64,000 nucleotides of DNA from Acidobacteriota bacterium (GTDB lineage: Bacteria > Acidobacteriota > Terriglobia > Terriglobales > Acidobacteriaceae), in contig JAKATU010000043.1 in the NCBI GenBank assembly GCA_021818585.1, forward strand, positions 39,969-103,968. Reading direction: 5' to 3'. Of this stretch, positions 27,203 through 36,976 are shown piece by piece (the first letter of the stretch is position 1; each line of letters starts with the position of its first letter). Position numbers and translations under genes: made by a program. The notes under the pieces are model-generated. The model was not told where the DNA came from. It did no database searches and saw only the letters and a program-made list of their open reading frames with translations.

Positions 27203-28192
27203 CTATTTGTCGCGGGCGACTACGAAGTCCGGGACCCAGAGGAGAGCTCGCTTGTAGTCGGACTCGGGGAGGAATGCGAGGGCCTGGCGCGCATTTTCAG
27301 CGTATTCATAGGCCATACCGGTGGCGTAATCGACGGAGCCGTTGTTGTGTAGCGCGGCGAGGATCTGATCGTGGGAGACGCGGGCGAAGCTTTCGTCCTG
27401 AAGGACGGTGAGGATGGCTTCGCGCTCGGCGGCGGTGCCGTTTTCGAGGGCGTGGATGACGGCGATGGTGGCCTTGCCCTCGCGGAGGTCGCTGGCGACG
27501 GGCTTGCCGAGGACTTCTTCGGTGGCGGTGAGGTCGAGAACGTCGTCGACGATCTGGAAGGCGAGGCCGAGGTTGCGGCCGTAGTCGCCCATGGATTCTT
27601 CCTGATCGGGCGAGGCGCCGGAAAGGACCGCTCCGAGGCGCATGGAGACCTCAAAGAGGCAGGCGGTCTTGCGGTAGATGAGGTCGTGGTATTCCTTGAA
27701 AGTAACCTGGCGGCCGAGGGTTTCGAGCTGGATCATTTCTCCTTCGACCATTTGCTGGGTGAGGGAGATGAGCAGGTCGAGTACACGGAAGTTACGCTCT
27801 TCGAGGGCGACGCGGAAGGCCTGCATGTAGAGCCAGTCGCCGGCGAGGACGCACTTGGGATTGCCCCAGGTGGTGTTGGGCGATGGGCGTCCGCGGCGGG
27901 TGTCGGCTGCGTCGATGATGTCGTCATGGACGAGGGTGGCGGTGTGGACCATTTCGACGACCGCGCCGAGGCGTGTGGCTCCGCGACCGGTGTAGCCCTG
28001 GCTGCGGGCGGAGAGCAGGAGCAGAGACGGACGGATGCGCTTGCCGCCGCCTTCGCGGAGGTATTCGGCAATGTCGGTGATGGCGCGAACGGATGAGACA
28101 GCAGCGGACTCGAACTCGCGCTCAATAGCGAGGAGATCGTCGTGGAGCAGGTCGAAGATCTCTTTGGCCGTTGCTATGGTGGGTGTGCTCAC
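27203..28192 (-). CDS. Polyprenyl diphosphate synthase (octaprenyl/all-trans type)
   Basis: A 329-residue trans-prenyltransferase. The first Asp-rich motif is HDDIIDAADTRRG, and the second is FQIVDDVLDLTA, preceded by GKRIRPSLLLLSA. It makes the long isoprenoid chain for quinones. The product length is not decided by eye. The start is GTG at 28192 with a GGAG-type site upstream. It lies 24 bases after yajQ in the same direction. Confidence 0.9.
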   Translation of the reverse strand: MSTPTIATAKEIFDLLHDDLLAIEREFESAAVSSVRAITDIAEYLREGGGKRIRPSLLLLSARSQGYTGRGATRLGAVVEMVHTATLVHDDIIDAADTRRGRPSPNTTWGNPKCVLAGDWLYMQAFRVALEERNFRVLDLLISLTQQMVEGEMIQLETLGRQVTFKEYHDLIYRKTACLFEVSMRLGAVLSGASPDQEESMGDYGRNLGLAFQIVDDVLDLTATEEVLGKPVASDLREGKATIAVIHALENGTAAEREAILTVLQDESFARVSHDQILAALHNNGSVDYATGMAYEYAENARQALAFLPESDYKRALLWVPDFVVARDK

Positions 28193-28216
28193 TCTTACTC
28201 CGTTCGTTCTGAAGCG

Positions 28217-28717
28217 CTAGTTGGATCTGTAGTTGGTGAACTGCATGTCGATGCCGAAGTCATGGTTGCGGAGCAAGGCAATGATCTCCTGTAGAGTATC
28301 GCGATCTTTGCCGGAAACACGCACGGTATCGCCTTGAATGGAGGCCTGAGCCTTCTTTTTTGATTCCTTGACCAGCTTTACGATCTCTTTTGCCTTTTCG
28401 GTTGGGATGCCCTGCTGGAGGGTGATCTTCTGGCGGACGGAGGAGCCGGTGGCGGGCTCCAGCTTGCCCCAGGTGAGGGACTTGAGCGAGAGGCCGCGCT
28501 TGACCATTTTTTGCTGGAGGATCTGCTTGACAGCGTCGAGTTTGTACTCATCAGAGGAGGCGAGCTGTATGGTCTCTGCGCCTTCGATGGTGATCTCTGA
28601 CTTGGAGTCTTTGAGGTCGAAGCGGGTGTGGATCTCTTTGAGGGCCTGATCGACCGCGTTGCGGACTTCCTGGAGGTCGAGTTTGCTTACGATGTCAAAA
28701 CTATTGTCGGCAGCCAT
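28217..28717 (-). CDS. yajQ: YajQ-family nucleotide-binding protein
   Basis: A 166-residue UPF0234 protein: begins with NSFDIVSKLDLQEVRNAVDQ, has the FDLKDSKSEI strand-helix and QASIQGDTVRVSGKDRDTLQ, and ends with FTNYR. Some members bind cyclic di-GMP and act as effectors, which is known for Xanthomonas YajQ but not for every member. Two ferredoxin-like repeats make up the whole length. Confidence 0.92.
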   Translation of the reverse strand: MAADNSFDIVSKLDLQEVRNAVDQALKEIHTRFDLKDSKSEITIEGAETIQLASSDEYKLDAVKQILQQKMVKRGLSLKSLTWGKLEPATGSSVRQKITLQQGIPTEKAKEIVKLVKESKKKAQASIQGDTVRVSGKDRDTLQEIIALLRNHDFGIDMQFTNYRSN

Positions 28718-28778
28718 ATAAAAAATACTCTCTAGTAGATTAAATGCTTTCCGGGCTGCCGAGGGTACGTGTTCGTTG

Positions 28779-29597
28779 CTAGGAGCCTGTTGAGACGCCG
28801 AAAAAAGACTGAAAGTTTTGAGTGGTGCGCAAAGCGAACTCTTCGGGAGTGATCTTTAGGAGGTTTGCGAGGTTGACTGAGACTTCTTTGACCCAGGCCG
28901 GCTCGTTACGTTTGCCGCGGTTGGGGACGGGCGCGAGGAATGGGCAGTCGGTTTCGATGAGCATGCGGTCGTGCGGGATTTGCGTGGCGACGTTGCGCAG
29001 GGGCTGGTTGCGCGGGAAGGTGATGTTTCCGGCAAAGGAGATGAGGAAGCCGATGTCGAGGGCGCGGCGGGCGTGGCTGAGCTCGCCGGTGAAGCAGTGG
29101 AGGATGCCGCCGAGGTGGGTTGGCGCCCATTCGGATTCGAGCATGGAAAGCGTGTCATCCCACGCATTGGTGCTGTTGTCGGACGGGCGGCAGTGGATGA
29201 TGATGGGCGTTTTGTGGCGGGCGGCTGTGGCCATCTGGCGCGAGAAGGCGGATTTTTGCAGGTCGCGGGGGGAGTGGTCGTAATAGTAGTCGAGGCCGAT
29301 TTCGCCGCAGGCGATGACTTCTGGGCACTCCAGCAGGGCGTCGAGGGCTGCGAGGGCTTCTTCGGTGGCGTACTGGGCTTCATGCGGGTGAATGCCTGCG
29401 CTGGCCCATATGTGTGGGGTGTTGGCGCGGTTGGCGTAGTCGCGAGCGAGGTCGGCGGCGCGGTGCATGGTGGCGGGTCCGTCGCCGATGCCGATGGAGA
29501 GGATGCCGCGCACGCCCGCTTCATAGGCGCGGGACAGAATGGCTTCGCGGTCTTCGTCGTAGCGTGCGCTGTCGAGATGGGCGTGGGAGTCGATCAT
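28779..29597 (-). CDS. tatD: TatD-family metal-dependent hydrolase
   Basis: A 272-residue TIM-barrel metal hydrolase, a 3'-5' exonuclease-type DNase in studied members. Metal ligands: IDSHAHLD, the Glu in CGEIGLDYYYD, His in IIHCR, HCFTGE and the Asp in LIETDCPFLAP. The family length is normal. It ends in the usual ASE-like helix. It lies upstream of yajQ on the same strand. Confidence 0.93.
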   Translation of the reverse strand: MIDSHAHLDSARYDEDREAILSRAYEAGVRGILSIGIGDGPATMHRAADLARDYANRANTPHIWASAGIHPHEAQYATEEALAALDALLECPEVIACGEIGLDYYYDHSPRDLQKSAFSRQMATAARHKTPIIIHCRPSDNSTNAWDDTLSMLESEWAPTHLGGILHCFTGELSHARRALDIGFLISFAGNITFPRNQPLRNVATQIPHDRMLIETDCPFLAPVPNRGKRNEPAWVKEVSVNLANLLKITPEEFALRTTQNFQSFFGVSTGS

Positions 29598-29626
29598 TGG
29601 GATGCTTGCCTATTGCGATGGAACTG

Positions 29627-29671
29627 CAGATCCCTCGGCTCCGCCCTTCGGGCTTAACTCGGGATGACAAT
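29627..29671. repeat. Short dispersed repeat copy ending TCGGGATGACAAT
   Basis: This lies between tatD and metG and contains a small GCCCTTCGGGC hairpin. Its end TCGGGATGACAAT (29659-29671) recurs exactly at 36-48 inside recG. Such CAGATCCCTC...GGGATGACA units are a style of dispersed repeat in GC-rich chromosomes. The role is unknown. Confidence 0.55.
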
Positions 29672-29720
29672 TTCTCCTTTGTTCCAGTTGATATCCGTTT
29701 CCTTCAGAGTCTTTCTGCAG

Positions 29721-32054
29721 CTACTTGAGGCGGGTGCCGAGTGGGACATCTTCTGCGAAGGTGGCAAGGATAGCTCGACCTTCTTCATTGGTGGCGGCGA
29801 GGAGCATTCCGTTGGACTCGAGGCCGCGCATTTTGCGGGGCGCGAGGTTGGCGACGATGACGATCTTGCGGCCGATGAGAGATTCCGGCTCGTAGGATTC
29901 GGCGATGCCGGCTAGAATCTGGCGGGTTTCCGTGCCGAGGTCGACTTCGAGGCGGAGCAGCTTGTCGGCTTTGGGGACGCGCTCTGCGACCTTGATTTGC
30001 GCGACGCGGAGCTCGACTTTGACGAAGTCGTCGATGGTGATTTTGTCGGATTCGGGCGTGGCTGCCGGTGCGGCGGTGGTGCGGGGCTTTCCGCTGAGGG
30101 ATTCCTCGACGGTGAGGCCGATGGCCTGCTCGAAGGCGGCGATGAGGGAGGACTCGCTGGTGGCCTCGGCCATGGCGACGGCGAGGGCCTGGATGGCGGA
30201 GCGCAGGCGGGAGTGGTGCTGCTCGGCTACGGGGAGCCTGGCTGCGGGGGGCGGCGCGGTGGATGCCGCCGGCTTTGCAGCGGCTGACGGAGCCGCAGGT
30301 GCGGATTGTGGTGCAGCCTGAGCCGGTGCCGTGGCTGGAGCTGGCTTGGCGGGCTGCTCGGTCTTGGGGGTGTCCTGCTCGGAGGATGGCTGGGCGGGCG
30401 TGTTGTTCTGTTCAATTTCCTGCATACGGGTGACAGTGTCCTTTTCTGCGCGTGGGAAGATGGGGCCGAGTGTGCCGAGCTTTGTGCCGGGCTGGAGTGT
30501 GCCCCACTGGATGTTTTTGAGTTGGCCGCTCTGGGCGGCGGATTCGATGTCTCCGAGGCCGAGCTGGGACCAGACCTGCGCGGCGGCCCAGGGCATGACG
30601 GGGTAGACGAGCGCGGTGATGATGCGGATGGCTTCTGCGGCGGAACACAGAATGGTATTGGCCCTATGTTGATCGGCGGGGTCGGGCGAGTTGACCAACT
30701 TCCAAGGGGCGTATTGCGTTATGTATCCGTCAATGAGAGAAATAAGCGATCCGATCCCAGACAGTGCCAGGGAAAAGTTCAACGCTTCGAAGTTCTCGGA
30801 AACATCCTCCACTATGGATCGAATCCTGCTATACGGAAGTACATCTTTGTCCTGAAAATCGGGATCGTAAGCTGCTTCCGTGCCTTGAGGAATTACACCG
30901 TCGCGTTTCTCGATCATGGATAGCGTGCGGCTGACGAGGTTGCCGTAGCCGTTGGCGAGGTCGGCGTTGTAGCGCTGGACGAGGGCGTCGAAGCTGAAGC
31001 TGCCGTCCTGTCCGAAGACGACTTCGCGGAGGAGGAAGTAGCGGAGGACGTCTGCGCCGAAGCGGCTCTGATCTTCGACGGGTAGGTCGGGCTTCATGGA
31101 GCCGAAGACGTCGAGGATGGTCTCTGCGCGGACGATGTTGCCGCGGGACTTGGACATCTTGTTTTGCTCAAAGAGGAGCCAGCCGTGGGCGACAACCTGT
31201 CTGGGCAGGGGCAGACCGGCGGCGAGCAGGAATGCAGGCCAGTAGACGCAGTGGAATCGGGAGATTTCCTTGCCGATGATGTGGAGGTTGGCGGGCCAGA
31301 ATTTTTCGAAGCGGGCGCGGGCGGCGGGGTCATCGCTTTCCCAGCCGAGAGCGGTGATGTAGTTGGCGAGGGCGTCCATCCAGACGTAGATGACGTGCTT
31401 TTCGTCGCCGGGAACGGGGATGCCCCAGTTGAAGCTGGTGCGCGAGATGGAGAGATCTTTGAGGCCGCTGCGCACGAACGACAGCACTTCGTTGCGGCGG
31501 GTTTCCGGTTGGATGAATTCGGGATGGGCCTCGTAATACTCGATGAGCTTGCGCTCGAAGGCGGAGAGCTTGAAGAAGTAGTTTTCTTCGCTGACGGTTT
31601 CAGTGATGCGTCCGCAGTCGGGGCAGGGGGTTCCGGGAGGGCCTTCGACGTAGGCTTCATCGGAGACGCAGTACTGGCCGGTGTAGGTGCCTTTGTAGAT
31701 GTAGCCGCGATCTTTGAGGAGGGTGAACAGGCGCTGGACGGCCTGCTTGTGGCGCGGCTCGGTGGTGCGGATGTAGTCGTCGTAGGTGAGGCCCATGCGG
31801 TCCCAGAGCGAGCGGAACTGCGCGGAGACGCCGTCTGTGAATTCCTGCGGGGTGCAGTTGGCGAGGCGTGCGGAGCGCTCGATCTTCTGGCCGTGCTCGT
31901 CGGTGCCGGTGAGGAACCAGGTGTCGATGCCGAGGGCTCGCTTGCGGCGGGCGATGGTGTCTGCGACGAGCGTGGTGTAGGACGTGCCGATGTGCGGGCG
32001 CGCGTTGACGTAATAGATGGGCGTCGTGAGGTAGAACGTGGAGGGCTTGGGCAT
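29721..32054 (-). CDS. metG: Methionyl-tRNA synthetase with C-terminal tRNA-binding domain
   Basis: A 777-residue class I synthetase. The HIGH motif is PHIGTSY, the zinc knuckle is GTPCPDCGR and the KMSKS motif is KMSKSRG. After the anticodon domain comes an unusually long Ala/Pro-rich linker (about 70 residues), then an EMAP/Trbp111-like domain (VKVELRVAQIKVAERV, NLAPRKMRG). The ATG at 32054 starts the conserved FYLTTPIYYVN. A stretch of about 250 bases (30660-30910) has a less GC-biased base composition than the rest of the gene. The enzyme call is certain. Confidence 0.95.
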   Translation of the reverse strand: MPKPSTFYLTTPIYYVNARPHIGTSYTTLVADTIARRKRALGIDTWFLTGTDEHGQKIERSARLANCTPQEFTDGVSAQFRSLWDRMGLTYDDYIRTTEPRHKQAVQRLFTLLKDRGYIYKGTYTGQYCVSDEAYVEGPPGTPCPDCGRITETVSEENYFFKLSAFERKLIEYYEAHPEFIQPETRRNEVLSFVRSGLKDLSISRTSFNWGIPVPGDEKHVIYVWMDALANYITALGWESDDPAARARFEKFWPANLHIIGKEISRFHCVYWPAFLLAAGLPLPRQVVAHGWLLFEQNKMSKSRGNIVRAETILDVFGSMKPDLPVEDQSRFGADVLRYFLLREVVFGQDGSFSFDALVQRYNADLANGYGNLVSRTLSMIEKRDGVIPQGTEAAYDPDFQDKDVLPYSRIRSIVEDVSENFEALNFSLALSGIGSLISLIDGYITQYAPWKLVNSPDPADQHRANTILCSAAEAIRIITALVYPVMPWAAAQVWSQLGLGDIESAAQSGQLKNIQWGTLQPGTKLGTLGPIFPRAEKDTVTRMQEIEQNNTPAQPSSEQDTPKTEQPAKPAPATAPAQAAPQSAPAAPSAAAKPAASTAPPPAARLPVAEQHHSRLRSAIQALAVAMAEATSESSLIAAFEQAIGLTVEESLSGKPRTTAAPAATPESDKITIDDFVKVELRVAQIKVAERVPKADKLLRLEVDLGTETRQILAGIAESYEPESLIGRKIVIVANLAPRKMRGLESNGMLLAATNEEGRAILATFAEDVPLGTRLK

Positions 32055-32252
32055 GAGAAAGTGCTTTTGACGACTCAGAAAGCCGTGAGAACTCCACTCT
32101 ATCTTAAGGCATTTCAATGAGAAGGATGGGTTGCGGCAGGTTGGGCCGCTGATGGCCGGGAATGGCGATGGGTGCGTATTCCGGGGGCTGCGGCTGGTAG
32201 AATCGGCTAGTCAATACAGCTAGATTTGAGCATTTGGCCCGGTGATTACGAC

Positions 32253-34244
32253 GTGTATCTGAAACAGCAGACGGTATTGAAGGAACGGTTGAGCGCGATT
32301 TTGCGCGAGCAGTATGAGTTGGAACTGGCGACGCTGGTGGTGGAGCAGCCGCCGGAGAGCAAGTTTGGCGAGTATGCACTGCCGCTGGCGTTTGAGCTGG
32401 CGCGGAAGCTGCGGAAGGCTCCGCGGAAGATTGCCGAAGAGATTGTGGCGGGTCTGGCGGCTGAGCCTCTGGCGGGGTTTGCGAGCTTTGAGGTGGCAGG
32501 CGCGGGGTACATCAATGCGCGGCTGGATCGCGAGGCGGCGGCGAGGACGCTGGCGGCAGAGGCAGAACTGGATGCTGGAGGGGAGCCGCTGCGTGCGCTG
32601 GTGGAGCATACGAGCATTAATCCGAACAAGGCCGCGCATGTGGGGCATTTGCGCAATGCGATATTGGGCGACACGTTTGTGCGGCTGCTGAAGGCGGCGG
32701 GGAACAAGGTCGATGTGCAGAATTACATCGACAATACGGGTGTGCAGGTGGCCGATATTGTGGTGGGGCTGGTGCATCTGGAAGGGATGAAGCTGGCCGA
32801 TGTGGCCGCGCTGATGGAGCGGCTGGCGGTGGAAGGCGAGCGGATCGACTACTACTGCTGGGATCTATATGCGCGGGTCTCGCAGTGGTACGAGGTGGAT
32901 GATGGAGAGAAGGCGGCGCGGAAGCAGGTTCGTCTGGATACGCTGCATGCGATTGAGCATGGCGGGAATGAGACGGCGGAGATTGCCGATAAGGTTGCCA
33001 CGGCGGTGCTGCGGCGGCACCTGGAGACGATGCTGCGGCTGGGGATTGAGTACGACTTTTTGCCGAGGGAGAGCGAGATTCTGCATTTGCACTTCTGGAA
33101 TCTGGCGTTTGAGCAGATGAAGGCGAAGGGCGTGTTGTATTTCGAGGAGGAAGGCAAGAATAAGGGCTGCTGGGTGATGAAGCGGCCGGGAACGGAGCGT
33201 GCGGAGGCGGAGCAGGACGGTCCGGACGAAGATGCCAAGGTGATTGTGCGGTCGAATGGGACCGTGACTTATGTGGGCAAGGACATTGCCTATCACCTGT
33301 GGAAGTTTGGGCTGCTGGGGAAAGATTTTGGATATAGGAAATTCTTTGAGTATCTGCGGCATACGTGCTGGATTTCGGTGGAGTCAGGTGAGGCGGATCA
33401 TCCGCATTTTGGGGATGCGCAGGCGATTTATAACGTGATTGATTCGAGGCAGGCCGATCCGCAGGCGAATGTGGTTGAGGCTCTGCGGGGGATGGGCTAT
33501 ACGGAGCAGGCGGCGCGGTACACGCACTTTTCCTATGAGATGGTGGCGCTGACGCCGCGGTGTGCGATGGATCTGGGGTATGCGGTTTCGGAGGAAGACC
33601 AGGGGCGGGCGTATATCGAGGTTTCCGGCCGGAAGGGATTTGGCGTGAAGGCCGATGACCTGATCGACAAGCTGGTGGCGGCGACGAAGGGCGAAGTGGA
33701 CAGCCGGCATCCGGAGCTGGAAGATGCGGAGCGGGTGGAGATTGCGCAGAAGATTGCCGTGGGCGCGCTCCGGTACTTCATGCTGAAGTACACGCGGAAT
33801 TCGGTGATTGCGTTTGATTTTAAGGACGCGCTGAGCTTTGAGGGCGAGACGGGGCCTTATCTGCAATATGCGGTGGTGCGGACGCGGAGCATTTTCCGCA
33901 AGGCTGGCACGACGGCGGAGCAGGCGCTCGTTGATGTGGCTGGAGTGGAACTGGCCGGGATGCTGGACGGCGAGGAGAATGAGGCGATCTGGGCGGTGTG
34001 GCTGCGGGCGGGCAAGACCTCGCTGCTGCTGGAACAGTGCATCCAGACGGCGGAGCCGGCGTACCTGGCGAAGCATGCGTTTCAACTGGCGCAGGAGTTC
34101 AGCAACTTCTACCGGAAGCACCACATTTTGACCGAGGAGAATGCGGCGAAGAAGAAGCTGCTGCTGGCGACGGCGGCGGTGGCGCAGCGGGAGCTGGTGC
34201 GGTCGCTGAATTGGCTGGGGATGGACGCTCCGGAGGTGATGTAG
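32253..34244 (+). CDS. argS: Arginyl-tRNA synthetase
   Basis: A class I synthetase of about 660 residues. The N-terminal Add1 domain is followed by the HIGH-equivalent HVGHLRNAILGD (after the conserved TSINPNKAAH) and the conserved YVGKDIAYHLWKFG. The DALRP-like anticodon domain at the end includes YLQYAVVRTRSI. GTG at 32253 is preferred; TTG at 32226 would add nine residues. It is divergent from metG. Confidence 0.95.
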   Translation: MYLKQQTVLKERLSAILREQYELELATLVVEQPPESKFGEYALPLAFELARKLRKAPRKIAEEIVAGLAAEPLAGFASFEVAGAGYINARLDREAAARTLAAEAELDAGGEPLRALVEHTSINPNKAAHVGHLRNAILGDTFVRLLKAAGNKVDVQNYIDNTGVQVADIVVGLVHLEGMKLADVAALMERLAVEGERIDYYCWDLYARVSQWYEVDDGEKAARKQVRLDTLHAIEHGGNETAEIADKVATAVLRRHLETMLRLGIEYDFLPRESEILHLHFWNLAFEQMKAKGVLYFEEEGKNKGCWVMKRPGTERAEAEQDGPDEDAKVIVRSNGTVTYVGKDIAYHLWKFGLLGKDFGYRKFFEYLRHTCWISVESGEADHPHFGDAQAIYNVIDSRQADPQANVVEALRGMGYTEQAARYTHFSYEMVALTPRCAMDLGYAVSEEDQGRAYIEVSGRKGFGVKADDLIDKLVAATKGEVDSRHPELEDAERVEIAQKIAVGALRYFMLKYTRNSVIAFDFKDALSFEGETGPYLQYAVVRTRSIFRKAGTTAEQALVDVAGVELAGMLDGEENEAIWAVWLRAGKTSLLLEQCIQTAEPAYLAKHAFQLAQEFSNFYRKHHILTEENAAKKKLLLATAAVAQRELVRSLNWLGMDAPEVM

Positions 34245-34319
34245 CCGGAGTTGGCTGCGGTGGTGCGGGCGCGGGTTTGAGGCGGTTCTTCCACACGGAA
34301 GGGGCGTATTCTCGAAGCT

Positions 34320-35246
34320 ATGGTCCGGATGACAGTGCTTGCGAGCGGTTCGAAGGGGAATAGCACGGTGATCTCCAGCAGCCGGACGCGATTGCTGGTG
34401 GATGCTGGACTGTCTTGCCGCGAGATTTTCAAGCGGATGAAGGCGGCGGGCGAAGAGATTGAGTCGCTCGACGCGATCCTGGTGACGCATGAGCATCAGG
34501 ATCATGTGCAGGGGCTTTCGGTGACGGCGCGGAAGCTGGGGATCCCGGTGTACTTTACTGAGGCGACACATCGCGCCTGGATGCGGTGGATGACTCCCAG
34601 GAAGCGGCTGACTTATGCCGAGTGGTTGGAGCAGCAGAAGGCCGCGGTGGCCGCGGGCAAGGAGCCGGTGAGCGCGGGCGAAGAGGCGCAGGATGCCGCC
34701 GAGGAAGACATTGCCGCGGCGAAACCGGAGAAAGATCCTTGTGCGCTGCCGGGAGTGGAGTATTTTTCGGCGGGTACGGGATTCCAGATTGGGGATATTG
34801 CTGTTACTCCCTATACGATTCCGCATGATGCGGTGGACCCGGTGGGTTTTGTGTTTGCGATAGATGGCGTCAGGGTGGGTATTGCGACGGATTTAGGCTA
34901 CGTTCCTCCGAACGTGCATCTGCATCTAAAACGGTGCGACGTGCTGATGCTGGAGTCCAATCACGATGTAGACATGCTGCGGGACGGGCCTTATCCATGG
35001 TCGGTGAAGCAGCGTGTGATGTCGCGGGTAGGTCACCTGTCGAATGACGCGGCGGCGGAGTTTCTGGAGAAGTCCTACGACGGACAGGCAGCGTTCGTGG
35101 TGCTGGCTCACTTGTCGGAGAGCAACAACATGCCGGAGCTGGCGCGGGTGGCGGCAGAGCGCGCGCTGCGGGACCGGATGAGCCTGATGGGCAACAAGCT
35201 GATGCTGGCAAGCCAGCATGCTCCGCTGGAGTCTATTGTTCTGTAG
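34320..35246 (+). CDS. MBL-fold metallo-hydrolase, YycJ/WalJ-like
   Basis: A 308-residue metallo-beta-lactamase-fold protein. It begins TVLASGSKGNSTVI, and the metal motif is VTHEHQDHVQGL; later ligands are in TIPHDAVDPVGF, GIATDLGYV and LAHLSESNN. This matches the YycJ-type nucleases or hydrolases. A hydrophilic insertion of about 55 residues, rich in Ala, Glu and Lys, lies between the motifs. It follows argS after 75 bases. Confidence 0.85.
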   Translation: MVRMTVLASGSKGNSTVISSSRTRLLVDAGLSCREIFKRMKAAGEEIESLDAILVTHEHQDHVQGLSVTARKLGIPVYFTEATHRAWMRWMTPRKRLTYAEWLEQQKAAVAAGKEPVSAGEEAQDAAEEDIAAAKPEKDPCALPGVEYFSAGTGFQIGDIAVTPYTIPHDAVDPVGFVFAIDGVRVGIATDLGYVPPNVHLHLKRCDVLMLESNHDVDMLRDGPYPWSVKQRVMSRVGHLSNDAAAEFLEKSYDGQAAFVVLAHLSESNNMPELARVAAERALRDRMSLMGNKLMLASQHAPLESIVL

Positions 35247-35342
35247 ACAGCTATGGTAATCTGCGATTAAGCCCCTTTTGAGTTGCGCGGGTGTTACGGA
35301 AGAGCAATGTCGCGCGCAGGATCGCAGGGGAAGGTAAACGAG

Positions 35343-35807
35343 ATGAAGACTTGTACAGATCCGGTGGTTGGCGACATTCTTTCGAGCTGGCGCTACGACA
35401 TTTCCGGGATTACGCCGGAGATGCGAACCGACTACGAGGAGCATCTTGGTAGCTGCAGCGTATGCCGGTCGCGGCAACGGCTGCATCGGACGATCGACGT
35501 AGCGTTGATCAGTCTTACGACGATTTCAACGATTGTGTTTGTGCTGGCGCTTGCGGTGATCCACCATGTGGAGCCACTGCGGACGTTTGCGCTGTTCATC
35601 TTCCATATCCAGAAGTATTCGGTGGTGCTGACGCTGCAGGCTGTGGCATTTGGCGGGTTGCTGGTGTCGATGCTGGCGTGGCTGCTGGTAGCGGTGGCGA
35701 CTCCCGCGCCGATGTACCTGACCGGCGTTGCGCTTAGCCAGGCGCGCGAGTTGCAGGCGCGGCTGCCGGATGAATGGAAGAACCGATTCCAGCGCGGCGC
35801 GCTGTAA
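35343..35807 (+). CDS. Small membrane protein with a zf-HC2-like zinc motif
   Basis: A 154-residue protein. A cytoplasmic part has the HxxxCxxC pattern (HLGSCSVCRS) found in anti-sigma factor zinc domains. Two membrane helices follow (VALISLTTISTIVFVLALAVI and VVLTLQAVAFGGLLVSMLAWLLVAV). The ATG at 35343 has an AAGG-type site upstream. No sigma factor gene is adjacent, so an anti-sigma role is unproven. A terminator follows. Confidence 0.7.
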   Translation: MKTCTDPVVGDILSSWRYDISGITPEMRTDYEEHLGSCSVCRSRQRLHRTIDVALISLTTISTIVFVLALAVIHHVEPLRTFALFIFHIQKYSVVLTLQAVAFGGLLVSMLAWLLVAVATPAPMYLTGVALSQARELQARLPDEWKNRFQRGAL

Positions 35808-35828
35808 GAGAAAGATTCAGAGGAAAAA

Positions 35829-35860
35829 TCAAAGGGCCGGAGATGACTCCGGCCCTTTGA
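35829..35860. terminator. Bidirectional intrinsic terminator
   Basis: TCAAAGGGCCGGAG and CTCCGGCCCTTTGA form a perfect 14-bp stem around ATGA. It sits between the zinc-motif gene and the convergent pyrD gene and can serve both. Confidence 0.88.
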
Positions 35861-35876
35861 CTTTGGAGTGGGGAAG

Positions 35877-36824
35877 TTATTCGCGGCCGGTCTGCATGCC
35901 GCCAGTGAGATCAGAGACTTTGGCGATGTGATGGCGGGAGCACCACTGGGCGAGGCTGGAGCCGATGTGCTCGACGGCGCGGGGGTCTGCGTAGCTGGCG
36001 GTTCCGATTTGCACGGCAGCGGCTCCGGCGAGGAGGAATTCGACGGCGTCTTCGGCTGTGGCGATGCCTCCCATGCCGATTATGGGGATTTTTACGGCCT
36101 GTGCGGCCTCCCAGACCATGCGGACGGCGATGGGCTTGATGGCAGGGCCGGAGAGCCCGCCGGTGACGTTGGTGAGGCGCGGGCGGCGGGTTTCAATGTC
36201 AATGGATAGGGAGACGAAGGTGTTGACGAGGGAGATGGCGTCTGCCCCGGCGGACTCTGCGCTGCGGGCCATGGCGGCGATGGAGGTGACGTTGGGCGAG
36301 AGCTTGACGATGAGCGGGCGGCGCGAGTAGTGGCGCGCGTGGGCGACGAGATCGGCGAGCGAGGCCTTGTCGACACCGAAGGCGATGCCGCCAGCGTGAG
36401 TGTTGGGGCAGGAGACGTTTAGCTCGTAGGCAGCGATGCCTTCGGTGTCGTTGAGGCGGCGGATGACGGCGAGGTAGTCCTGCAACTGGAAGCCGAAGAC
36501 GTTGACGATGACGGGGCACTTGCAGCGTGCGAGCGGGGGAAGTTTTTCCGCGATGAAGGCTTCCACGCCGATATTTTGCAGGCCGATGGCGTTGACCATG
36601 CCGGCGGCTGTTTCAATGAGGCGCGGCGCGGGGTTGCCGGGGAGCGGCTCGCGGGAGATGCCCTTGGTGACGAAGCCTCCGATGCGGTCGAGGTCGACGA
36701 TTTCCTCGAATTCGATGCCGTACGCGAAGGTTCCGCTGGCGGCGAGAACGGGGTTGGGAAATTCGATGCCGGCGATCTGGACGCGCATGTCGACGCCGTG
36801 CTGGAAGCCGCGAGGGGCGCTCAT
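35877..36824 (-). CDS. pyrD: Dihydroorotate dehydrogenase, class 1B type
   Basis: Oxidises dihydroorotate to orotate in pyrimidine synthesis. A 315-residue FMN TIM barrel: VLAASGTFAYG at the start, the catalytic Cys in VSCPNTHAGG (class 1 feature), PLIVKLSPN, ISLVNT and GMGGIATAEDA. Class 1B enzymes normally pair with an iron-sulfur subunit PyrK, which is not adjacent. The ATG at 36824 or 36788 is the likely start; the longer frame upstream has no similarity. Confidence 0.92.
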   Translation of the reverse strand: MSAPRGFQHGVDMRVQIAGIEFPNPVLAASGTFAYGIEFEEIVDLDRIGGFVTKGISREPLPGNPAPRLIETAAGMVNAIGLQNIGVEAFIAEKLPPLARCKCPVIVNVFGFQLQDYLAVIRRLNDTEGIAAYELNVSCPNTHAGGIAFGVDKASLADLVAHARHYSRRPLIVKLSPNVTSIAAMARSAESAGADAISLVNTFVSLSIDIETRRPRLTNVTGGLSGPAIKPIAVRMVWEAAQAVKIPIIGMGGIATAEDAVEFLLAGAAAVQIGTASYADPRAVEHIGSSLAQWCSRHHIAKVSDLTGGMQTGRE

Positions 36825-36976
36825 GCGGCGCTCCGGGTTTGCGTGGAGCGAGAGTGCGATAGGGAAACAACGGTGAGGAGCATTGCAATTTAAGTGTAAA
36901 TGGGGTTGAAGATTTGGCGGTTGACGCGGTATATCGAAGATTTTTAAAGAGATCAGGGAACTGATGGGGTTGTAAT

